DNA of 64,000 nucleotides from Portulaca oleracea (Eukaryota > Streptophyta > Magnoliopsida > Caryophyllales > Portulacaceae): contig CM055871.1 in NCBI GenBank assembly GCA_029582165.1, forward strand, positions 7,447,501 through 7,511,500, read 5' to 3'. This document shows positions 12,366 to 21,640 of the stretch, piece after piece. Both the position numbers and the translations under genes were made by a program. The first letter of the stretch is position 1. Each line of letters begins with the position of its first letter. The notes below the pieces were generated by a model, which saw only the letters and a list, made by a program, of their open reading frames with translations, was not told the DNA's origin and did no database searches.

Positions 12366-12636
12366 TCTTATATAAGACCGTTACACCATAGCTAGATTTA
12401 TTGTAAGACGTATAAATTTGTGATGACTATTTATGAATACATGGGTGACTAATAATTTATGTGGGCTGACTCTGATAAAAGTCAGCTCTGATAAATTATT
12501 AGTCACATTCGAGATTAAAAAATTATTTTAATATCACTTATTAGTTATAGTAAAATATTTAATAAATATCACCTTTTAAAAGGTCTGTCTCACGATAAAT
12601 TTATATGAGACGGTCTTATATTATAATTTGCGATAA
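12366..12636. mobile_element. MITE with GACGGTCTTATA ends, copy 1
   Basis: Starts TTATATAAGACCGT and ends GAGACGGTCTTATATTATAA, imperfect inverted ends. The interior (TTTGTGATGACTATTTA, GACTAATAATTTAT) is shared with the copy at 50,884-51,147. The centre also folds (ACTAATAATTTAT against ATAAATTATTAGT). Non-coding. Confidence 0.7.
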
Positions 12637-13756
12637 AAGAATATCTTAAAAGATGCAAACCCTTGTTTATAAGCTCGTGTAACGTGTCTGTTGACTGGCA
12701 ATCATCGTAAGAAACTAAGAAAGGCAAAGGAGTGAAATATAAGTATAACTATTGCCACTTGCATTATTTGTTTTTCCTTTGTTTTTGTTATTATTTCTTT
12801 TTTGGAATCGTGTGTAAACGTTTTTCAAACATTGATTAAGGACAAAAAAAAGTAAAGGTAAAAAGGTAATTATAGAAAAGTATAGAATTATTGATAATTT
12901 CATAATTCGGACTGCAAAAGAAAAATTAACAACAAAGATTAGGGGTTAAGAAAGTGATTTAAAATGACCCCGGACAAATTTCTTTTAATTTAATTGAACT
13001 ATTACTTATGTGGAAGGTTAATCATCCCCCATTAGGCATCACTTAACAAATAAAGTGAAGTATTCAAATGTTAATGGTTTGTCTAACATAATCTCAAAAA
13101 ATAAATTAATAATAGAATCAAGAAAAACAGTTGCATGCAATAATAATTATAATGTTTTATCATAAAATATGATTAACGTGTATTAGTGGAAATTATTGAT
13201 AATATTATGGAAAGGTATTAGATATTAGGGGAAGGACACATGCTAGCTCCTTGTCAAGGTGTACTCGTTTTCTTAATTGAGGCCAAGGTCGATTATAATT
13301 TCAATAATTCAATATTAAATTAAGAAATAGGAAAGATTTCAATAATTCAATGGTTAATTCTGTTGAAATAATAAGGTTGAATTGAATCAAGGTTGCATGA
13401 ACTCGGGAAGAACACAAAAGATTGAGTCGTGGACTGATCACTGTTTTGAAACGAATTACGACCGATCTCAAAGTTTATCGGTATTGTCGGTCGTCCCCCA
13501 AGATTAGCTCAGCTAGTATTTGGTCCTCATGACCAAGAACTTGGAGTTGATATTCTCATAATGCCCGAGAAAAGAAGAGGAGATGAGAGGAATTGTTGTG
13601 TTGGTGTGTGTGCAAAACAACAACAAAAATTCCTATTTATAGGAGAAAGATGACTATTATTAGAAAGGAGAAACTGAGGAGACAACAAGAATAATGGCAA
13701 GAAAGAATAAAGTAGAGAAAAAAAGGAAGAAGGAAAATATGAAGGAAACTATGACT
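12637..13756. other. Non-coding, possible LTR-like promoter remnant
   Basis: No protein of recognisable family. Around 13,631-13,645 the self-complementary CCTATTTATAGG, read on the minus strand, gives a TATAAATAG box followed by a short purine/pyrimidine leader, which resembles LTR promoters, but no LTR ends were found. Confidence 0.3.
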
Positions 13757-13864
13757 GAGTGAATGCAACAATTAAGGGTGATAAATAACCTTTGAATCAA
13801 TCAAGCAATGGAGTGAATGCAACAATTAAGGGTGATAAATGACCTTTGAATCAATCAAGCAATG
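13757..13864. repeat. 54-bp tandem duplication
   Basis: GAGTGAATGCAACAATTAAG...CAAGCAATG at 13,757-13,810 is repeated head-to-tail at 13,811-13,864 with one mismatch (ATAAATAACC versus ATAAATGACC), so the duplication is recent. Confidence 0.95.
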
Positions 13865-13914
13865 GCTAGTTGCGTCAAAGAATCGTCTTACGGATTCTTT
13901 GACACAACTAGCCA
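13862..13914. repeat. Near-perfect 23-bp hairpin
   Basis: ATGGCTAGTTGCGTCAAAGA at the left pairs with TCTTTGACACAACTAGCCAT at the right, one mismatch, around a loop of ~6 bases (GTCTTA). It immediately follows the 54-bp tandem duplication and could be a strong RNA or DNA stem. No terminator or miRNA assignment is justified. Confidence 0.85.
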
Positions 13915-14297
13915 TGTAACAATATAACGAATGAAGCTGCAACCTCAAATAAATTGAGCCCTAGATCTATTTTTACATTTATATTATGAAAATTATGCAA
14001 GTACATTAGAATTTTCATATGTACAATAATTCTTTTATATACAATGATCCTCTATCAGACTTGTTGTGAATGTCCCGACAATGTTCGATATATACGGAGA
14101 TTAAACCAAAGTGATATAGTAATTATATGTCTTGCTAGAGACCTCTATAATTATTAATTAAATATGGTTAATTACAACTATATTATTTGGTCCTACTGGG
14201 TCACACAAGTCAGTGCCCTGGAACAATGTATGTAACCTAAGTAATATTGTATTACGTTTAGAAAAGTTGGAAACTGATTTCTGTGAGAAATCAGCCC

Positions 14298-14421
14298 AAC
14301 ACGGACCGAATTGGGCTCAACACGAACCGTGTTGACCCACGGTCCGTGTTGAGACACCACAGTCCGTGGTGTCCATGGGCCGAATTAATGGACCTTCTGG
14401 AGTTCAACACGGACCGTGTTG
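14298..14421 (+). promoter_or_regulatory. Cluster of five palindromes of the CAACACGGACCGTGTTG type
   Basis: Near-palindromic 17-mers occur at 14,298 (degenerate), 14,318-14,334 (CAACACGAACCGTGTTG), 14,336-14,352, 14,355-14,371 (CACCACAGTCCGTGGTG) and 14,405-14,421 (CAACACGGACCGTGTTG). The cluster is GC-richer than its surroundings and lies 75-200 bases upstream of a TATA box. Repeated symmetrical sites upstream of TATA suggest binding sites for a dimeric factor in an LTR-like promoter. I could not define LTR ends. Confidence 0.7.
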
Positions 14422-14494
14422 GGCCTGAGAAGCGCACCGTTGCGTTAAGTCGGCCCTTTAGGGTTTTGAATCTTTCCCTAGGTTTTCTAAACAC

Positions 14495-14503
14495 TATATA
14501 AAA
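14495..14503 (+). promoter_or_regulatory. TATA box downstream of the palindrome cluster
   Basis: TATATAAAA, followed by a plausible transcribed leader from ~14,530 but no ORF of note. Probably the promoter of a retroelement LTR remnant. Confidence 0.5.
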
Positions 14504-14699
14504 GGGTTTCTGTGAGAGATTATAAAAACACCAACTGCCTGAGACTCTTAGAGAGATACCAGGGTGATTTCCTGGTCAACCTCTTCATCAGCCGGATTAG
14601 CGATCAAGTATAATTACTAAAGCCTCTGCAATTGTTGTGATTAATTGTTTTATAATTGTTATGAATATTCCGCTAATTAATCTGTATCTGTTTAGGAAA

Positions 14700-16496
14700 T
14701 AGATAACCTAAAACCTAACAACACTATCACTATTTACTTTTATAGTTTTATGCCATTTGCACCAAATGATCATTTGATCTACATTAGTACCTATTTCAGA
14801 TTTATTGATTTGAGTCAATGGCCTAATTGTTTGGTACACATATTATCCAGGAAGTAAAGTGTCTAAGATATTGTTTTGACTTTTCAATGGAATTTGTTTG
14901 ACTTTTTAACCTTTTAGATTCAGTGAATTTAACTTTTCAGCCAACCAAATTAGTCCCATGTTTAGTATAATCAACCATGTGCCAATAGTTGGTAGATTAA
15001 GTGTAAATGCATCTACTCTTTATTTAAATATTTTTGTCATAAAAAAAAATAATAATCCATGCAATTGAATACACATAATGGGAGTTGGGCCTTATCACAC
15101 CTCTTAGAAGATTTATCCCAACAATAACACAAAAAATATATATATTCACAACAATTGGAAAATATTTAGGAAAATATTCTCCTTAATTAGCATAAGCTCT
15201 TTCACTTCTGTTAAAATTAAAAAAAAAAACTTTTACAAATAAAATGATACTGATTTCAATATGGTGATCAACTTATAAAATAATGAATACTTGACAATGT
15301 ATAGGGCAACTTGATAATCACAATATAATTTTGTAGGTTGTGCTAGAAGATGTGTAACCACACCAATTTGCTAGTGGCAATTGTCAGTTTGTCATAAGTT
15401 GGTAATCTACTTGTTAGGGTTTTCACCAAAGGAAACAAAAAAGAAAAAAAAAGAAGTGTATTTTTAAAAGATTAAAAATTTTATATATATATATAGGGTT
15501 TTCATTTATTCGAGATCATCTACCTTCTAATACTATGTAACAATACAGAAATGAAAGACTCATATTAGTTGAGTCTTGAACCTATTTATGTGTATATGTT
15601 GCAAGAATCATACAATTATATATATTAAGGTTTCTTTAAATACAAAGATCCTCTATCTGAAACTAGATAGAATGAAAAAATAAAAAACATTTCAAGTTAA
15701 TCCTAAAACTAAATCAAAACCATTATTACCATAAATGCCACCCTTAACTAACATGGAGTGCAATGTACCAATCTTATTCTAACATTAAAAAGTTCTAAGA
15801 ACTAACTCCAACCATCTTAAATTTCTAAATCATTGATTATTCACTCATGCATCTAAAAAAAAGAGTAAGTTTATTCCAAGACAATGCCAATATGCCATTA
15901 GTATATACCAGTGCACTCGTAAAGACAATATCAACATGAACATACGGCGTCTAAGAATGCATTTAACTGGTTAATTATAATGATTCGTTGTATTTCAGAG
16001 TACGTTTATTAATTTTAACATGACTAACGTGATTCACAAATTTAATTAACAAATCAGAAATCCAAGTCAGAATTTCGACATATAGATAGCACTAATGACA
16101 TGTTCATAACTTTAATGAACAAATTTGGATATTTGAGTCCAGAATCATTACGGTCCATCGGAAATATCTGAATCTATAGTTTGAACATAATGAGGGTATA
16201 ATATTTTTATCTAAATAACCTAATTATCTATCCCTAAAATTTCCTAATCTCCCAAATTCAATAGTTGTCTTCAAGCAACAGTAAAATTACTGAAATAAAC
16301 CTTCAAACAAGCTTGGCCCAGTGGGCTTCTTGTACAAGGCCCAGCAACATATAAACTGGGCCTCTCCATCTTTAGTGTTTAGTAGTTTGGGTTTATAAAT
16401 GGGCTTCTCGATATAGGGTCTAACCATGGATTTTTTACGGAAACCTACCCAACTTTCTTTTCTTTTATGGGTAATTGAAAACATGTTTAGCAATGA
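14700..16496. other. AT-rich intergenic DNA with one dispersed repeat
   Basis: A ~140-bp segment at 15,532-15,670 (CTATGTAACAATACAGAAAT ... GATCCTCTATC) resembles 13,913-14,062 (CATGTAACAATATAACGAAT ... GATCCTCTATC), so the two may belong to one short repeat family. No gene recognised. Confidence 0.4.
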
Positions 16497-16728
16497 AGGG
16501 CCTATCAAATTCATAAGTAAGTTAAATTTACTAAAATTTATCAGTTTTTGTCTAAATCTACTAAAATTTATCAAAAATTACCAAAGTTAAAAACACAAAA
16601 AATTTAATTTTGATATATTAGCGTAAATTTTCCAAAAGTTATTAAAAATTACCAAAAATTACCAAAAGTTATCAAAATTTAACTTTTACTCAAGTGTTTT
16701 CTACCCATGAATTTGACAGGACCTAAAG
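16497..16728. mobile_element. MITE of the TACCAAAATTTA family, copy 1
   Basis: GGGCCTATCAAATTCATAAG at the left is approximately inverted at the right end (CTACCCATGAATTTGACAGG). The interior consists of TACCAAAA/TATCAAAATTTA phrases. Related copies are at 50,688-50,873 and 54,236-54,467, which share these ends and the GATATATTA block. Confidence 0.75.
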
Positions 16729-17217
16729 ATGTGAAGAGTCAAGAAGATCTGAATAAATAGGGATTCTTCCCCGTCTTTCGCACCAAAAAAAAAAATCAAA
16801 GAAGATCTACTTTCTAATTAAAAATGGAAGTTTTTTTTTTTGTTTCAATTGCCCAGCACCACCCTTCTCCACCCACCACCACCTACGCCAGCACCACCGC
16901 CAGTACTTGCGCCCACCACCCGGCGCCGGAAACCACCTCTAATCCCACCTAGCATTGGCTAATCAATGCTAGATCACCCATTTCTCTCTTCTCGAGCCCC
17001 CAAACCCTCTCAAACGCAAACGCATCTTTTGCGGATGTACATAATTTGATTAGCTAATATTTTTCTTTTGTGGTCACCTTTTTTATTTTTAATTTACATT
17101 TTGATTCATCTTTTTCCGCATTTAGTTGAGATGATCTCACTTTAACATTTGTGTTTATCATAAAACCATATATACTGTTTTCACAGTGATAAACTTGTTA
17201 TCCATGGGCTTCCCAGT

Positions 17218-18799
17218 CACTACAACATATTTGGTTTATAGTGGCATTTATCATAAAGGTTGTTAAATGTGTTAAATAAGTTATTTGTAGATACCCCTTT
17301 AGCAGCAGTTATCAACAATTACCGCCATAGGTACAGTTACACTAGCGAAAAATGGAAGAGTAACAAGACAAATAATACAATAGTTGTGCGCGTAGCGTCA
17401 TTTATTTCTCCCTCCCTATTTTTCTTTTCATTCACTCACTCTTCGTAAATCCACAATGGACAAACCCTAAATCTGTTGTCGCCGGTCTCTCTCTCCTTTG
17501 TCTCGCCATTATTGGTTGTTCTTTTCTCTCATTATGGTTGGTTCCAATTTGATCCATAAACACTAGTTTTCTTCTTCCTAGATTCATAGTCAGAAATGAC
17601 TGATTACGAAATTGATCTCAAGATAAGAGGCAACTTGCTTGATTATTTGATGTTTGATTCTGAATTTCGGTGATTTGGCCATAATTGTTGCATCGATCTC
17701 TTCTCAAGAAGTTCGAATTCTAGAACATTTCGTTGATTTGCGATTCATGAATAGATGTAGTGTTCATTTCGATTTTCATGAAAAGCGATACTGGTTCGAG
17801 TTGAAATCGCTACTTTCGTGCTTGCTTGTCCGAATTTGGTTTCAGAATATTGATCCTCATTATTTGAAGTTTTACTTTGTGCTTTGAATTGTGACAGGTG
17901 GTCTAAATCGAAGCCTAACTGCTGCTCGTTGTCAAGGTAATATACTTTAAGTTTGATTTTTCATGAGTTCTTTTTTTTTCGTTGATTGATAATGTTTAAT
18001 CTAATCATAGATCTTCATTGTAGGTTGCTCCATCTCTCCTCCCCATCCTTCATCTTATGTGGTTCGGATTTTTAGTTCTTAAATTCAGGACAAAAGTGGA
18101 TTTCATGTGGAAGAAGGTATAAAGGAAAGCTATAAATTTTATTTTAAGAAATGCTTTTGTGATGTAGTTTGTTTAATCTTTTGATTTTCATGCTCTAATA
18201 CGCTTTGTACGTGACATAATGTTACATTGGCTAAAGAAGTATGTGAATATCTGCAGCATCACATACTTGGGTTTCTCCTAATGTGATAGGTAATGAACTA
18301 GAACCAAGAGAAGATTAATAGAACATGTACGAGATCAAGTTCATTTTCTTTAAAATCATAAAATAGAGGTCATTTAATTTTATCTTACTTATTTGACCGA
18401 GTATGCATGTGACAGTATGGATGAAGGCTCCGTCAAGTGTATGAGGAGAATTTTGTGTACACGTACGCGTAGATCTACATTTTCTTTCTGTTATTGTGCT
18501 TTGCTAATTGACGGTACAAAGCTTTGTGAACTCTAAGGTTTTAAAATTTGTCTCTATTTCAGGGAGTTTCTATTTGATTTCTATGTTCTTAATAAAAGTA
18601 AGCCAGAAAATATAATAATTTTCAGGCATGCTTTTTCCCCTTAGTTTTTGCAGGCTTCTCATATTCTATCTTTCAAAGGATCACTGGTGTATGATTGCAT
18701 ATTTGAATTAACTATTATATGTTCTGATTTTAGTTGAACCCTTAGTAACTTTCAGGGGTGGAGTCATTCAATCTTAGTTTAATGAAGTATTAACATTAA
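17218..18799 (+). other. Host segment with a CACTA-like terminus and transcript-like sequence
   Basis: CACTACAACATATTTGG at 17,218 followed by TATAGTGGCATTTATC resembles the terminus and subterminal repeats of En/Spm (CACTA) transposons. Downstream lies a CT-rich leader-like stretch (17,395-17,600) and splice-like junctions (AG|GTAATAT near 17,935; TTGTAG|GTTGC near 18,024), giving the look of a spliced, weakly coding transcript. No transposase or other domain was recognised, and no matching opposite CACTA end was found after the LTR insertions. The stretch resumes at 35,485 and 38,628. Confidence 0.35.
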
Positions 18800-18804
18800 G
18801 CTAG
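18800..18804. repeat. Target-site duplication gctag (left) of the Tat element
   Basis: GCTAG immediately before the LTR start TGTAGAC is repeated at 35,480-35,484 just after the other LTR. Five bases is the usual duplication for Ty3/gypsy integrase. Confidence 0.9.
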
Positions 18805-20017
18805 TGTAGACACCGAAAAATTCGATCGATGACCTTTTTTTCGCGGCGCTACTTAAGAGTGATTGGGAGCCGACTAGGATTGCTTATCCTTAATTAAGGT
18901 TGAACTTTTAAGAATAAATTTGAGTTAACAGATTTAAAACGAATTTAGCGCTCGAGGTTTGCCTTTACAAAAAAAAAAGAAAACGAGACGAAAGAAAAAA
19001 AAAAGGGTGAAAGACACACAGGAACCCGTCCAAGTTCTGGTGAACCGAGACGGGTTTCCTATCTGTGAAACCCTACAAAAAAAGAAGGAAAACAAAAAAA
19101 GGCAAAGGTCGTCGGTGAAGAACCCGTCTGGGTTCTGAGAACCAAGCTGGATTACCTTTGGCGCGAAACGTAAAATAGGTCATAAAAATCAAAAAAAAGA
19201 AAAGAAAACCAAAGTACAGAAATAGAGTCGCCAGTTGAATTTTAGGATAAAACAACGAACCGTTAAAAAAAAAATAGACTCCGGTCTACGAACCCAAAGA
19301 TGGATTCGGGGGTAAGGTTACGAATTTGACAATCAAAATCGTCAAACCCGCCTATTCAAACGAATAGACTCTACTAGAATTAAATTAAAGCGAAAGATTG
19401 AAAAGAGGGAGGAATTTGAATAAATTTCACGAGTTTATCATTAATGTCATGCAAAGAAAGAAAAAGAAAGTAAAATTACATCATATACATTAATACAAGA
19501 ATCACGCTAACCTTCAATGAAGTAGCATGCAAAGGGGAGAGAAGAGAGAGAATACACTAGTGTCAATACTCCTAGTATCTTCTTCCGTGTTCTTTGGAAG
19601 GGAAAGAAGGGTTTAATTTATAGTGGAGTGGGGATAGGGGGCGCGTTCTAGGGTTAGGATTTTAGTCGCGCAAAGAGAGCAATCGAACTCGAGGCGGGTT
19701 CACGTGAGTGAAGATGGGCCTTGGACCCAAGAACGAGACGGGTTCTGAAGCGGCGGACGAGCCTTGTGCCCAGGAACCCAGACGGGTTCTGTGGGTTGGA
19801 GCTGAGCTCCGGCCCACTGAACCCAGACGGGTTCTATGGGTTGGAGCTGAGCTCCGGCCCACTGAACCCAGACGGGTTTGCACTGGTATTGGGCTTTTGC
19901 CTTTCTCTTTCGGGTTTAGGTGGGTGAGGGGCTTGCGTGCCATTTATCGGTTAGCCTATTTTCTAAAACTAACGCTAAAAAAAGAAAATAAAATCGATAC
20001 AAAATTCAGCGTCTACA
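18805..20017 (-). repeat. 3' LTR of the Tat element
   Basis: 1,213 bp, TGTAGAC...GTCTACA (perfect inverted ends). Reading the minus strand, U3 holds several copies of GAACCCAGACGGGTTC or variants (19,774-19,789; 19,819-19,834; 19,864-19,879) upstream of a TATAAATT box (complement of 19,615-19,622). Further copies lie downstream of TATA (19,120-19,135 and a weaker one at about 19,022-19,059). Outside the GC-rich repeat zone it is nearly identical to the other LTR, differing by a few short indels. Short ORFs inside it are not genes. Confidence 0.95.
19615..19622 (-). promoter_or_regulatory. TATA box of the Tat 3' LTR
   Basis: Minus-strand TATAAATT within CCACTATAAATTAAACCC, about 395 bases from the start of the LTR, which places the U3/R border just beyond it. 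The counterpart in the 5' LTR is at 35,078-35,085. Confidence 0.7.
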
Positions 20018-20036
20018 GATAGCCCCCACTTTGATC
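20018..20036 (-). other. Polypurine tract of the Tat element
   Basis: On the minus strand CAAAGTGGGGGCTATC runs directly into the 3' LTR start TGTAGACG. A G-run followed by CTATC/CATC at this place is typical of the Tat lineage and primes plus-strand DNA synthesis. Confidence 0.85.
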
Positions 20037-20100
20037 GAGTTTGAGTAAAACGATGATCAAAGTAGTCTTGATGATCTTGGATATGAATCAGAAGCCTGTT

Positions 20101-20500
20101 CTGAAGCTGGTTGACGCTTGGAAGTTAGGTCCTGCGTCGATGTTGAGATGTCGTTCATTGCATTGTGAAGGCCCAATGATGGCCCTTGTCGCATTGTGAA
20201 GGCCCGACAATGGCCCTTGCCGCATTGTGAAGGCCCGACAATGACCCTCGTCGCATTGTGGTCCGACGTTAGCCGCTGTTGACGCTTGGAAGCTGGGTCC
20301 TGCGCCGATGTAGATATGATGTTCATCGCATTGTGAAGGCCCGATGATGGCCCTTGTCGCATTGTGAAGGCCCGATAATGGCCCTCGTCGCATTGTGAAG
20401 GCCCGACGATGGCCGCTGTTGTCGCTTGGAAGCTGGGTCCTGCGTCGATGTCGATATGGTGTTAATCGTATTGTGAAGGCCCGATGACGGTCGCTGGTGG
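20101..20500. repeat. Composite tandem array (31-bp subunits in ~80-170 bp units)
   Basis: CGCATTGTGAAGGCCCGACA with ATGGCCCTTGT (31 bp) recurs, and blocks of one to three or four copies are headed by a GCTTGGAAGCTGGGTCCTGC segment at about 20,116, 20,283 and 20,423. This gives higher-order units of ~167 and ~140 bp and a final shorter one of ~80 bp. The array lies in the 3' non-coding part of the Tat element. It keeps minus-strand frames open by periodicity only (20,057-20,393). Confidence 0.85.
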
Positions 20501-20502
20501 GG

Positions 20503-21640
20503 AAATGTCGCGTACTAGCCCGGCGACGGCTGATGGTGTCATGTATTGTTAGGGCCCGATGACGGCCGCTGGTGGTGAAGTGACGCGTATTAGCCCGGCG
20601 ACGGCTGATGTGACGTGTCGCGTATTAGCCCGGCGACGGCTGATGTGATGTGTCGCGTATTAGCCCGGCGACGGCTGATGGTGAATGTCGCGTATTAGCC
20701 CGGCGACGGCTGATGGTGAATGTCGCGTACTAGCCCGGCGGCGATGTGATGTGTGTCAGCGTATTAGCGGCGGTGATGGTGAATGTCGCGTATTAGCCGA
20801 CGGCCGATGGTGAATGTCGGCGTACTAGCGTCGCGACGGCTGATGGTGAAGTGTCGCGTATTAGCCCGACGACGGCTGATGGTGAATGTCGCAGACAGCC
20901 CGGCGACGGCCGATGTGATGTGTCGGCAGACAGCGACGGTGATGGTGAATGTCGCAGATTAGCCCGACGGTGATGGTGAATGTCGCAGACAGCCCGGACG
21001 GTGATGGTGAATGTCGGCGTATTAGCCCGACGACGGCTGATGGTGAATGTCGCGTATTAGCCCGGGGACGGCTGATGGTGAATGTCGCATATTAGCCCGG
21101 CGACGGCTGATGGTGAATGTCGCAGACAGCCCGCGACGGTGATGGTGAATGTCGCAGATTAGCCCGGCGACGGGCGATGGTGATGTGTCGCGTATTAGCC
21201 CGCGACGGCCGCGATGTGATGTGTCGCGTATTAGCCCGGCGACGGCAGATGGTGAATGTCGCGTACTAGCCCGGCGCGACGATCGATGATGTGTCGGCGT
21301 GACAGCCCGGCCGAGATGGTGAATGTCGCAGATTAGCCCGGCGACGGCCGATGGTGAAGTGTCGGCGATGGTGAATGTCGCAGATTAGCGGCCGACGGCC
21401 GATGGTGAATGTCGATGGCGTATTAGCCCGGCGGCGATGGTGAATGTCGGCGTATTAGCGGCGACGGTGATGTGAAGTGTCTCAGACAGCCCGACGACGG
21501 TGATGGGAATGTCGCGATTAGCCCGACGGCGGTGATGGTGAATGTCGCAGACAGCCCGGGACTGATGTGAAGTGTCGCGTATTAGCCCGACGACGGCCGA
21601 TGTGAAGTGTCGCAGACAGCTTAGCGACGCACGATGTCAT
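20503..21640. repeat. 35-bp tandem array, about 30 copies
   Basis: The unit CGCGTATTAGCCCGGCGACG + GCTGATGGTGAATGT recurs through ~1.1 kb with many short deletions (for example GCAGACAGCCC in place of GCGTATTAGCCC). The array is GC-rich against the AT-rich genome. Such arrays in the 3' region of Tat/Ogre elements are a known source of plant satellite DNA. Confidence 0.9.

Noticed and set aside
14283..14501. 72-codon plus and 67-codon minus ORFs
   Set aside because: Both cross the palindrome cluster and TATA box and mirror each other because the sequence is self-complementary.
20057..20393. Two overlapping ~101-codon ORFs in the 31-bp array
   Set aside because: The open frames follow from the tandem periodicity (same peptide in several frames) and lie in the non-coding 3' region of the Tat element.
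20503..21640. CRISPR-like regular repeats
   Set aside because: Units are head-to-tail without unique spacers, in a plant nuclear genome, inside a retrotransposon; this is a minisatellite-type array.
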